A stretch of DNA of 10,432 nucleotides from Euperipatoides rowelli (lineage: Eukaryota > Onychophora > Udeonychophora > Euonychophora > Peripatopsidae), in assembly GCA_003024985.2 (NCBI GenBank), contig PXIH01S0001007.1, one strand, 5' to 3'. The position numbers and the translations under genes are program-made. The notes below the pieces were generated by a model. The model worked only from the letters and a program-made list of their open reading frames with translations. It was not told where the DNA came from and did no database searches. Positions within the stretch are counted from its first letter, which is position 1. Every line of letters starts with the position of its first letter. Below are positions 1 through 7,060 of the stretch, one piece after another.

Positions 1-89
1 AATGGTATCTTTACGCTTCAAAGAAAGAATTCTAAAATACATATTTTTTGCTTTCTCAAGCTCACGACTCCCTTCAAATCCTGCCATGA

Positions 90-106
90 CCCCCCCCCCC
101 CCCCCC
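90..106. repeat. Poly-C run (C17)
   Basis: Seventeen consecutive C on the plus strand, seen directly. Such runs are mutation-prone and can be mis-sized by sequencing. Confidence 0.95.
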
Positions 107-1096
107 AAGGGTCACAACCACAGATTGCACACAACTGATGTAAAAGTTAAAAATCAGGTTTGCTGCGATTGATCATTGGTCAAGATCAAAGTTGGCGTTC
201 ACTTCAAAGTGGAGCGTTTTTGAAGCAAAGGAAAAAGATTATGGGTCCCGAATTGTTAAGGCTCCGAAATTTCTCAAACAAAACAAAAAAAAAGATCTTT
301 TTTTTTTTAATTGAACAGTGCTTAGCTACAGTATGTTTTTTGCTTTAAATTTCTTTTTGTTTATTTCATTTTGTTAATAACAAATGAATTATTTTTTCAT
401 GAAATTAATAAATTAATTACTTATATATTATATTTTATTTTCTCCAACAAAGTTTGTTCCTTATAGCCTACAGCAATGTTATGAAATACACGACGTACGT
501 CAAGAGTACAATCAAATAGCTCTTGCAGAAAAATTAGAGGAATAATTAAATGATCCTAATCCAAATTAAAAAAAAACAAAAACAAATTCCTAATTTATTA
601 AATAAATGTAATGATTGTTAGCCAAGTAAGTAACATGTCTAGCATTTGGCTAGCTAAGGCTTAATCTCTCTTAATACTGTAAATGTCAATAGTTGTTTCA
701 AATTTACTTACTTAAAAAAAAAGCCATATATGTGTAATAACTAAAATAGGATTAAAGAATTAATCATTTTTATTTCTTGATCTTTTTTAATAAAGCAAGA
801 CAGTAAAAAAAATTAATGTTTATGTGTAGCTTATTCTTTGATATTTTAATGACCATCATACCTGAGGGGAGGGGGAGGAGAAGCCTTGTGTTAACTGGAT
901 CTGTAACCGTCACCTAGATTAGTTCTTATCAAAATAATGAATAGTAATTGATTAGCCTACTGTAGTAAGCCCTATTATTTGTAATACTGTATATTAAAAA
1001 AATGGTGATAATTTGATTGCTTCATAAGATAATTATTTGGTAATTGTCAAGCTAGGTGATCCATTATTCTACTTGATTATTTTATAAACTGTAACA

Positions 1097-1137
1097 TACT
1101 GTATATACAGTTCCCTATATACAGTATACTGTATATA
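1097..1137. repeat. TACTGTATATACAG palindromic cluster
   Basis: TACTGTATATACAG at 1097-1110 faces CTATATACAGTA at 1115-1126 across a 4-base spacer, and TATACTGTATATA follows directly. The arms can form a short hairpin. The same TACTGTA/TACAGTA word recurs elsewhere in the window (near 981, 2115, 3226, 5124, 7334, 9131 and 10341). Confidence 0.7.
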
Positions 1138-1219
1138 AATATAAGAAGATAAATCAATAAGTATCCCCCAATCAGTTGTTTTTTGCTTTTCTTTTGGTAG
1201 GACTTATATTTTTCAAGCT

Positions 1220-1234
1220 CACCACTAGGTGGTG
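1220..1234. repeat. Perfect small palindrome CACCACTAGGTGGTG
   Basis: CACCAC-TAG-GTGGTG, a six-base-pair stem with a three-base loop, just upstream of the mariner relic. It might be part of that element's terminal region, but I could not find a partner copy on the other side. Confidence 0.6.
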
Positions 1235-1307
1235 TTCCTAACTTATTACTTTTGTGCCAGTTTGATGTTGATAGGTCAGTTCCATTGTCACTGTTTTGCT
1301 GTTAACT

Positions 1308-1779
1308 AGGGCTGCTCTGATTTCCATTTGCACCAAACAACAACAACGTTCTGTGCTCTGGATTTTGTGGTCGGAGAGGTATAAGGGGCTGATATCCAGC
1401 CAAGACATTTGCCACTATGTATGGATTGAAAACTTCAAAAATGGTTGCACAAGTGTTAAGCATGAGGAAGAGCCGGATGCCCATGCAGGGCTCCAACTTA
1501 TTTATATATTGAGCAAGCATGTGACATGGTAATGTTAGACAGACGAGCGTGTATTGATGAAGTTGTAAATCATGTGGAAATTGGTCATGACTCTGCTTAT
1601 AAAATTATCCACAATAGACTTGGCTTTCATAAAGTCAGTGCAAGATGGGTTCCAAAATAGCTACAATGTTGCATAAACAAATGTGATTGGACAACAGCCA
1701 ACATTTGGATTACTATGGTAACGTAAGTGATGCCTTCTTGGTCAGAATCATCACTGGTGACAAGATGATCAAGTGCAAT
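1308..1779 (+). pseudogene. Decayed mariner-family transposase, N-terminal half
   Basis: A three-frame relic of a mariner (Tc1/mariner superfamily, D,D34D-type) transposase. Frame 1 (about 1308-1469) gives SICTKQQQRSVLWILWSE and then IENFKNGCTSVKHEE, which is the helix-turn-helix region. A one-base loss near 1470 moves the reading to the next frame (1472-1657), with DEVVNHVEIGHDSAYKII and then HNRLGFHKVSARWVPK, the linker and WVPK motif. A TAG at 1658 stands where the family has Gln. After a second shift near 1690-1696 the third frame (1696-1779) gives SQHLDYYGN and then DAFLVRIITGDK. The ITGD Asp is the first catalytic Asp; the following Glu is Lys here. The second and third catalytic residues are absent because similarity stops near 1779, so about half of a normal ~345-residue protein is present. 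The codon before Ala-Ala-Leu is AGG (1308-1310), probably the mutated start. It cannot make active transposase. Terminal inverted repeats were not found. It lies in the intron after exon D, antisense to the gene. Confidence 0.88.
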
Positions 1780-1964
1780 CATTTTTTTTTGGGCATTATC
1801 TTTCGGAATAAAGGATAAAAAAATGTTTAAATCTATTGTGTGATCGTCTTTAAACTAACCATACCGACTCCATTTTTCTTCAAATACAGTGTGTTAACTG
1901 CTTTAAGCTGCTTCTTCTTATGACTATATTAAGCAGCAATAGAATTACTAAGCTATTTACTCAC
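1780..1964. other. Intronic spacer between mariner relic and exon D
   Basis: AT-rich sequence with a T10 run at 1781-1790. The segment next to 1964 is the 5' end of the minus-strand intron that follows exon D. I see nothing else in it. Confidence 0.6.
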
Positions 1965-2042
1965 CTGCCAAAAGTCTGCTATAGTATTGGGTAGCGTTCC
2001 CTGGGTGGCTATGTACGCGGGATTCCTAGGATCATGATCAGT
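1965..2042 (-). CDS. PTPRN: IA-2/PTPRN-family receptor PTP, internal exon D (HDPRNPAYIATQG ... DFWQ)
   Basis: Exon of 78 nt, 26 codons, phase 0 at both ends. It is bounded by TTCTTCTTCTAG and a GTGAGT donor (1964-1959). The peptide runs TDHDPRNPAYIATQG, then TLPNTIADFWQ. It contains the PTP motifs AYIATQG and T-x(2)-DFW, and HDPR is typical of IA-2 members. The residue after TQG is Thr, where nearly all PTP domains, and the IA-2 sequences I can recall, have Pro. The next expected piece (MVWE-type, then the WPD-loop and the signature Cys loop) is not found from 1964 down to 1, so the downstream intron is longer than 1.9 kb. Only 118 residues of the protein are encoded in the window. The catalytic-site changes that make IA-2 inactive lie in exons outside it. 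Confidence 0.94.
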
Positions 2043-2129
2043 CTAGAAGAAGAAATAATTAGTTGTTAATTTCTGATAAGTGTCAAGAGTCTGAGTAATA
2101 ATAACAAGTTTTTGATACAGTATACTCAC
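2043..2129 (-). other. Short intron C-D of the IA-2 gene (87 bp)
   Basis: Minus-strand intron starting GTGAGTATACTG and ending TTCTTCTTCTAG, with a T-rich 3' third. It lies between two phase-0 exon ends. It is about forty times shorter than the two upstream introns and contains no recognisable repeat. Confidence 0.9.
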
Positions 2130-2203
2130 AATGGTGTTTGCATTGATGTAATCTAGACCTGAAGCATTTGATGTATTGTTAAGAATGACGCGTGAATGAT
2201 CAT
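2130..2203 (-). CDS. PTPRN: IA-2/PTPRN-family receptor PTP, internal exon C (PYDHSRV ... DYINA motif)
   Basis: Exon of 74 nt with acceptor GTTTCTTTCTGTTACAG and donor GTGAGT at 2129-2124. With the T carried over from exon B it gives exactly 25 codons: YDHSRVIL, then NNTSNASGL, then DYINANTI. YDHSRV completes the PTP substrate-loop motif begun in exon B. DYINA is the classical PTP motif that positions the domain core. The insert between them (NNTSNASGL) resembles the short polar loop of insect IA-2 more than the Ser-rich loop of the vertebrate protein; that comparison is from memory. It is too short to appear as an independent ORF and was found by reading the minus strand for the expected motif. 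It ends in phase 0, matching exon D. The Asn-x-Ser/Thr sites in the loop should not be glycosylated because this part is cytosolic. Confidence 0.94.
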
Positions 2204-2534
2204 CTGTAACAGAAAGAAACACCTTTTCAATTATCCATCAAGTTTAAAATGTTAAAAAAAATTGATAGGAATCCATCAATAATTACAGTATATGCTGAAG
2301 AAAGCTATATATAAGGATGACCTGAATTTAGTGATATTCTCTTCACAAATAACACAAAAAATTATACTAATCAATAGAACAATTTCTCAATTGAAATACT
2401 TACAATGTTTCATGCCTTGAAATGTAACATTTTTCTGTCAGCATTACCTTCTAACTCAGATTATTAAAATTAAGTTTATTTAGAATGGTACGGTATTTAT
2501 TTATTTATTTATTGGGCAGAGAATAATTCAATAT
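2204..2534. other. Intronic sequence without recognised genes
   Basis: AT-rich stretch between exon C and the foldback element. The only notable item is a short (TTTA)n tract near 2490-2512. The pyrimidine-rich acceptor of exon C occupies its left edge. Confidence 0.6.
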
Positions 2535-2542
2535 AGTTTAAG

Positions 2543-2880
2543 GGGGACATATCACCTTTATTAGCAAAAATATAAGAACAAATTTCTAGATTTTACTTAC
2601 CAAAAAGGTTTATTTCCGGTTATTATTTTCGTTTTTCATCCTAGCTACACTTCGTTTTAACTACATTTTCTTCGTAAGTTCGGATTTATGCTATGGGAAG
2701 ACATCTTGAAATCTCGTAATGGTCAAAAAAGTCTCGTAAATAAGTTCTGTTCTCGAGGGAGATATCATTATACAAGGTTAGTAACCTTGCATTCTGGGTA
2801 AATCGCCATTTTTTTTTATTTTGTATATTGTTTATACTGTACAAGTTTTTTTTCATTAAATTATCTAATTTTTTTGGGGA
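2543..2880 (+). repeat. Left arm of foldback element
   Basis: Inverted partner of 3184-3547. Both arms carry the same order of blocks from GGGGACATATCAC through the CTAGCTACAC, AAGTTCGGATTTATG, CTCGAGGGAGA and ATTCTGGGTA motifs to a T-rich AAATTATCTA segment ending in GGGG. The differences are scattered substitutions and small indels, suggesting an element that is not very recent. Confidence 0.88.
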
Positions 2881-2882
2881 GA

Positions 2883-2999
2883 TGGTTGTGAATTGATGAA
2901 AGGTTCATTTCTAGTGTTTCTGGAACATAATTTTATTATGTGTGGTTTTTTTTTTTTTGATTGATGAAGGGTTTCATTTCTAGAGTTTCTGGAACCAAC
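2883..2999. repeat. Imperfect direct duplication inside foldback element
   Basis: Two copies of a TTGATGAAAGG-TTCATTTCTAG-TTTCTGGAAC block, about 2883-2930 and 2942-2999. They are separated by a short AT-rich piece, and the second copy carries an expanded T run. They lie just inside the left arm and are not repeated near the right arm. Confidence 0.8.
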
Positions 3000-3096
3000 T
3001 TATGCTGAAAACTCATTTTTTTATTGATTTTTGCCGCTAAAAGTAAATGCAGACGATCACAAACGACTCTAAAAATGGGGAAATTAAATGATATTT

Positions 3097-3180
3097 AAGG
3101 GATCTTGAAGGATGAAGGAAATGATTAAGGGGTTTAAACCCTTCATCTTTCAAGATCCCCCAATACTATGTTGGGGGATC
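3097..3180. repeat. Overlapping alternative hairpins in foldback centre
   Basis: AAGGGATCTTGAAGGATGAAGG (3097-3118, 22 bases, key core GATCTTGAA) is inverted at 3139-3161 with core TTCAAGATCCCCC. The same 3' arm also forms a perfect 10-bp stem, GATCCCCCAA (3154-3163) with TTGGGGGATC (3171-3180). The central arm can therefore pair with either neighbour but not with both. Confidence 0.82.
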
Positions 3181-3183
3181 TGT

Positions 3184-3547
3184 TCCCCCCAAAAAAATAG
3201 ATAATTTATTGGAAAAAAACTTGTATATACAGTATACAAAATAAAAAAATGGCGACTCTACCCAGAATGCATGGTTACTAACCTTGTATAATAATGTCTC
3301 CCTCGAGAACAGAACTTAATTACGAGACTTTTTTGACAATTACGAGATGTCAAGATGTCTTCCCAGAACATAAATCCGAACTTATACGAGCTCGTTTTTT
3401 TTTTTTTCAAAACAAAGACAGATGTAGTGAAAACGTAGTGTAGCTAGGATTAAAAATGAAAATAATAACTGAAAATAAACCTTTTTGGTAAGTAGAATCT
3501 AGAAATTTGTTCTTATATTTTTGTTAATAAAAGTGATATATGTCCCC
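3184..3547 (-). repeat. Right arm of foldback element
   Basis: Reverse complement of the left arm. It carries an extra stretch of roughly 30 bases near 3389-3421 (ACGAGCTCG followed by a T run and AAACAAAGACA) that is missing or much changed on the left. This explains why the right arm is longer. Confidence 0.88.
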
Positions 3548-3555
3548 AGTTTAAG

Positions 3556-4015
3556 TACTGCAATGATAAAAAAGATTTTCTTTTCCCAAATATTAATGTC
3601 AAAATATGAATAAATAAAATCACCGATATTAATTTTATATCAATATTTATCTGAAGTGTGGTGTAGTTAATATTTCTACTAATCTTGTCCAAATAGATGG
3701 CCATATTACAAGATGCTCAGTGAATTGTATGTAAAAAAAAAAAAAAAAGAATACTAAACGAATACAATTACCCGAATTGCTGGGTATTACAAAAGATCTA
3801 TTTTTATGGCTTATATTTTTCATGTTATCTTAATTACTAATGCAGCAGAATATCTGTTTTTTTTTAAAAAAATATTTTTTCTAAACAATTCGTTTCAAAG
3901 ATGGCTTAGCTATTACCGTATTTTAAAATTCTTGATAAAATATATATATTAAAGAAGCAGGAGCTCTCGAACTGAGATGAAAATTAAAAATTATAAAATT
4001 TTGTCTGATATGGCA

Positions 4016-4076
<61 letters not shown>

Positions 4077-4849
4077 GTTTAAAAACAATATCTATAGCCT
4101 ATAGTTAAGGATTATTATTAGTTTATAAGAAAAAGATTCTATATTGGACCACAAATCATAAAGTACAATGTATTATCACTTTCAGTACTTGAATTTTCTC
4201 AAGCTGTGCTATTTCTCAACATTTATAAATATTAGCATAAAATTGAGAAAACATTAAAGTTAATAAATTTTCAATTTATTTTAATAATACTGCTTTTATA
4301 TAGGCCTATGGTGACTTTTTTTTAGAATAAAGAATCATAATTTCTATGTATATCCCCCCCCCACCTTCTTCCACTATTCATATTTTATTCATTACCTATC
4401 TTGTTTCATTCAGTTCTACATTCAGGGCCTCTTTCAATAATTGCTATCAAATTTAGATGGCAGAGTCATGGAAAATATAAAATTGATTTTAAAGAAATTA
4501 TGATTAATGGTTTAATAATAAAATTTTTATTGATAATAAAATAAAAGTTTCTTGTAGGCTACAAAATAAATAATAGTCAATCGTCTAAGGTTACAACTAA
4601 AGCCAACAAAAAATAAAGCAAAAAAAAATCAGATAAAAATGATTATTTACAGGATATTAGACAGAGAAATATAGTTTTGTCACTTTCATACACGTACATT
4701 AGTCTTAATTTGTAATTCAACTTAAGATTTATCAATAGAGTTCTAAAATTTTATTTTCATTTTAAACTTTTTTAATTGTTTTATCATATTAAGTCTAATT
4801 TTATTGCAGTGACCTTTATTTTTTGGGATACTGTATTTTATTGAAGTAC
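3556..4849. other. Intronic AT-rich sequence without recognised genes
   Basis: About 1.3 kb of low-complexity sequence with an A17-type run near 3733-3748, the (ATT)n tract at 4019-4076, a C9 run near 4354-4362 and the word TAGGCCTA near 4302-4309. The short minus-strand open frame at 3513-3704 is compositionally plain and partly inside the foldback arm, so it is not a gene. No exon or RNA gene was seen. Confidence 0.6.
4019..4076. repeat. (ATT)n microsatellite, about 19 units
   Basis: Uninterrupted TTA/ATT trinucleotide tract on the plus strand, seen directly. It lies inside intron B-C and is likely length-polymorphic. Confidence 0.97.
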
Positions 4850-4925
4850 AGTAAAATCCCTCCAGGGCGTATTAATCAGGACCAAGCTCTATTGGGACTG
4901 TCAAGATATTCGGAGTGTACAGAAT

Positions 4926-5359
4926 CAGTGTCGGCTGGACCGGCTGACTGGCGATCGCCGCTGGTCCAGGGGGTCCTTAAAATATTTTTTTTTTTTTTTT
5001 AATTTTATTTGGGTAATTAACGAAAAATAAAAGTTATCATGAAAGCAGGGCCCTCACATTGAAGGGGTGGATGGGTCTGTAGTCCCAGTGCCCCCCCCCC
5101 CCCCTTCCATTTTTTGAACAAAATACTGTACATAAGAAACTATATAGTTATGACCAGAACGATAGAATGGGGGACACATAGGCTCAGTAAAGGTAAACCA
5201 GTGAACTATACAGTGATGGTAGATGGAAACAAAATGAGCCTACAACTAAAAAAAAAAAAAAAAAGCTTATCAAATTTAAAAAGGGTGGCTATGGCTCTGG
5301 GGTCAATCTCTCTTGACCATTCTCAGCCGGAGGCCCAAAGGGCAACCAGGTCGCCACTG
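4926..5359. mobile_element. hAT-type MITE, 434 bp, with exact 8-bp target duplication
   Basis: The left end is CAGTGTCGGCTGGACC; the right end read inward is CAGTGGCGACCTGGTTG. The 8-bp sequence TACAGAAT flanks it at 4918-4925 and 5360-5367 without a mismatch. CA..TG ends with short imperfect terminal repeats and 8-bp duplications are the hallmark of hAT elements. Inside are a T18-type run (about 4984-5001), a C14 run (5091-5104), an A-rich tract near 5250-5264 and an 87-codon open frame (5114-5377) that runs out of the element into its flank. That frame is fortuitous and resembles no transposase. The element is non-autonomous. Confidence 0.85.
5091..5104. repeat. Poly-C run (C14)
   Basis: Fourteen consecutive C on the plus strand, inside the hAT MITE. 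Confidence 0.93.
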
Positions 5360-5632
5360 TACAGAATTTCCATATAAGCACTCATTAGGTAAACTTAAGT
5401 CTATTTTTCCCCCCTCTTTATCTTCTGTGTGACATCTTAATTCCTTTTATTATTTTAATAATTAAACATTTATTTAAAATTATTTTTGTTTTTTATGATC
5501 AGTAGACGCTTAAAAATGTATTAAAAAATTAATTTTTTTTTGCGTTCAGACTACCCAGACTTTTGGTCTAAGTGGTTCGTACTTGAAGGATTTTTCTGTA
5601 CATTTAATATTGAATAATAATACGTAACTTAC

Positions 5633-5780
5633 ATGGCAAAAGCTCGGGGAATCGATTTTTGTCCTTGTTCTCTGGCAAACTACCAATGCTGATACTACAT
5701 GGTTCAGCTTCATAAGCACATAGAGCAGCCCATTCTTGTTCTAATCGATCTTTGGTTTTCAAGTGATCTTCCATATAAGC
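5633..5780 (-). CDS. PTPRN: IA-2/PTPRN-family receptor PTP, internal exon B (N-terminal part of PTP domain)
   Basis: Exon of 148 nt: 49 codons plus the first base (T) of a Tyr codon. It is entered in phase 0 after a GTTTATTTGTTTGAAG acceptor and left at a strong GTAAGT donor (5632-5627). It opens [17 protein letters not shown], then ALCAYEAEP, and ends in KNRFPELLP. These are hallmarks of the IA-2 PTP domain: the helix before the domain core, the IA-2-specific LCAYxAEP, and the PTP motif NR-x(5)-PYDH. The 11 residues between AEP and KNRF ([11 protein letters not shown]) fall where family members differ most. The coding frame stays open into the intron on both sides, so an apparent Met at 5798 is intronic and is not a start. 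The intron to exon A is 3485 bp and the intron to exon C is 3429 bp. Confidence is high because reading frame, splice sites and protein match all agree. Confidence 0.95.
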
Positions 5781-6306
5781 CTTCAAACAAATAAACAAAA
5801 AAAAAATGAAACAATCCCCCTATTTTTATGAACTAGCAGATATACCAAAGTAGTGTCTAGCTTGGGATCCTATTATTAGTTATGGCATTTGACACAAATC
5901 AATCCTAAAATATTTAATATAGAAGTCATTAGAGTTGTGGAGACTTTGGTCTTAGATATATGCTGTAGTTCTTATTTAGATAAATCAATTTCAAATAATT
6001 AAACTAGTTCCATTGAAGTCAACTAAATAGGAGACCAAAAGGGGGAATTCTTGCTATATGCCTCAGAGATCAATACTGGGAACAATAACTAATACTTTAA
6101 TAATGTATCCAATAATATTACAACAAAACTAATTGTTTAGGCTGTTAAATCACTCTTTAATAGGGATAAAAATATTTGGGTGGAGATAACTAATAGCAGA
6201 GGTAAGAAATTTTCACATTTATGTAAATGTGGTCAAATAACAGTAAGCTACAATTTTCTACTTAACATTTTTTTTTTAATAGCAACAACAATGATTTTAC
6301 TCACAG
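5781..6306. other. Intronic sequence without recognised genes
   Basis: AT-rich stretch between exon B and the MITE at 6309. The acceptor tract of exon B lies at its left edge. No repeat pair, coding similarity or RNA gene was recognised. Confidence 0.6.
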
Positions 6307-6308
6307 TA

Positions 6309-6607
6309 TAAGACCCCAAATTCGGGGACTTTAAATTTGGAAAAACCTAAAATCTGGCTGTAAAAAAAAAAAAAAAAAATTTTTTTTTAAATTTTTTTTT
6401 TAAAAAAACAAATCCCTACCACTGATGCAAATCTGGTCTATATTCAAGTGTTATATTAGTGGCTTAAATTTAAAAAAAAAGAAGAAAAAAAAAGAAAAAT
6501 CCCAACTACTGACTTGAACCTGGTACTGTTTTAACAGAGACCTAAAAACGGCAAAACCTCAACTCCGGCATGGCCAAAGTCCCAAACCAGCCGGATTTGG
6601 GGTCATA
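6309..6607. mobile_element. MITE with CCCCAAATTCGG-type ends, 299 bp, TA-flanked
   Basis: The left end is TAAGACCCCAAATTCGG and the right end, read inward, is TATGACCCCAAATCCGG. The dinucleotide TA lies directly outside both ends (6307-6308 and 6608-6609), as expected for Tc1/mariner or pogo-type insertion. Further inside, both arms have a GGGACTTT block, offset by a small gap. Two related 28-base direct repeats (6410-6437 and 6497-6524, both beginning AAATCCC and ending CTGGT) lie in the middle, next to long A and T runs. There is no coding capacity. The TIR match is clear, but TA flanks are weak evidence in AT-rich DNA. Confidence 0.65.
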
Positions 6608-6690
6608 TAAATAATATATTAAAAAAAAAAAATGTCTCTGTGTATGTCATTCCAAACTCTTTAAATTGAATTTTCTGCCCTATGGTTTAT

Positions 6691-6891
6691 CCAATTAAGT
6701 TAAAATTTGAAACTGGTGTTAATGTAGAGGTCTAGAATATGTATATAAAAGGTCAAGGTCTGAGGTGGTCACATGGGGGTGCTAGGAGGGCCCCCAAAAA
6801 TCTCATTTTTTTAAAATACTCCGATTAAGTTGAAATTGAAAATTTGTGTTACACTAGAGGTCTAGAATCATATGGGGTGCTAGGGGGCCCA
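6691..6891. repeat. Two degenerate direct repeat units (AATTAAGTT ... GAGGTCTAGAAT ... GGGGTGCTAGG)
   Basis: Unit 1 (about 6691-6795) and unit 2 (about 6821-6891) share the order ATTAAGTT-AAATT, GTGTTA, AGAGGTCTAGAAT, ATGGGG(G)TGCTAGG and GGGCCC. Unit 1 has about 30 extra bases in the middle. The surroundings (about 6625-7060) have a less AT-rich, repeat-like character, including CACCGTTGATTTCGACGGGT near 7031-7050 and a G12 run at 6949-6960. The element family was not identified. Confidence 0.7.
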
Positions 6892-7060
6892 ATTGAATTC
6901 CAGCATTTTAGACAATGAAAATAGACTTGTCCTATTTTTTGGGGTGATGGGGGGGGGGGGAGCAAATTACATGGGGTGTATACCTTAGTTCCAAACAGGA
7001 CATAAAATTCTGGGCCCAACAAAAAAAATCACCGTTGATTTCGACGGGTTTCCACTAGTA

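Larger units (their letters stand above)
1..1295. other. Non-coding AT-rich sequence, probably intronic
   Basis: No gene recognised. It contains a C17 run (90-106), many A and T runs, a purine-rich GGGGAGGGGGAGGAG stretch near 867-881, and small palindromes near 1097-1137 and 1220-1234. On the minus strand it should be the intron following exon D, because no exon with the expected MVWE-type sequence could be found. The short open frame near 160-348 has no family resemblance and ends in homopolymers. Confidence 0.6.
2543..3547. mobile_element. Foldback (long-TIR) DNA element, 1005 bp, with 8-bp target duplication
   Basis: The two ends are inverted copies. The left begins GGGGACATATCACC and the right ends GGTGATATATGTCCCC-like (TGATATATGTCCCC at 3534-3547). 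An identical 8-bp direct repeat, AGTTTAAG, flanks it at 2535-2542 and 3548-3555, which marks a transposition target duplication. The inverted arms run from about 2543-2880 and 3184-3547 and stay alignable almost throughout. Shared blocks include AATATAAGAACAAATTTCTA, CTCGAGGGAGA, ACAAGGTTAGTAACC and GCATTCTGGGTA. The middle (about 2881-3183) has no coding potential. An 8-bp duplication fits hAT, P, Merlin and some Mutator-like families; the GGGGACA terminus is not the usual hAT CA-type end, so the superfamily is left open. It is non-autonomous. It sits in intron B-C of the IA-2 gene, so the pre-mRNA of that gene could fold into a stem of about 340 bp. Confidence 0.9.
4849..5399. mobile_element. 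Pogo/Tigger-like terminal relic, interrupted by a hAT MITE
   Basis: TACAGTAAAATCCCTCCAGG starts near 4849, followed by GGACCAAGCTC and AAGATATTCGGAGTGTACAG. This order (CAGTAAAA-CC, then GGA and TTCGGA blocks in the terminal ~80 bp) resembles the ends of pogo/Tigger-type elements of the Tc1/mariner superfamily. Removing the insertion at 4926-5367 rejoins TTCGGAGTGTACAGAAT to TTCCATATAAGCACTC, which continues in the same style. No opposite end was identified and no transposase is present. The class is inferred from resemblance only, and the right limit is approximate. Confidence 0.4.
2204..5632 (-). other. Intron B-C of the IA-2 gene (3429 bp), enlarged by transposons
   Basis: Minus-strand intron with donor GTAAGTTACG and acceptor TTTCTTTCTGTTACAG. 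It is a phase-1 intron that splits the Tyr codon of the PYDH motif. It holds the foldback element at 2543-3547, the (ATT)n tract at 4019-4076 and the nested hAT and pogo-like elements at about 4850-5400. Other stretches are AT-rich sequence without recognisable genes. Confidence 0.88.

Noticed and set aside
160-348. 62-codon plus-strand ORF
   Set aside because: Ends in a Lys and Phe run from homopolymers and shows no recognisable protein features.
1302-1520. 72-codon minus-strand ORF
   Set aside because: It is the antisense shadow of the mariner transposase relic on the plus strand.
1-1964. Search for the next IA-2 exon (MVWE-type and WPD-loop region)
   Set aside because: No minus-strand match with splice borders was found, so the exon must lie beyond the window.
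2543-3547. Foldback element read as an assembly artefact (inverted duplication)
   Set aside because: The arms differ by scattered substitutions and indels, and the element is bounded by an exact 8-bp target duplication, which an artefact would not produce.
3513-3704. 63-codon minus-strand ORF
   Set aside because: Starts outside and runs into the foldback arm, with AT-driven composition and no family match.
5114-5377. 87-codon plus-strand ORF
   Set aside because: It lies almost entirely inside the 434-bp hAT MITE, includes an A-run Lys tract and reads out across the target duplication, so it is fortuitous.
5604-5798. Minus-strand ORF starting at a Met at 5798
   Set aside because: The core is real IA-2 coding sequence, but the Met and first residues are intronic and the tail reads through the GTAAGT donor. 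The true exon is 5633-5780.
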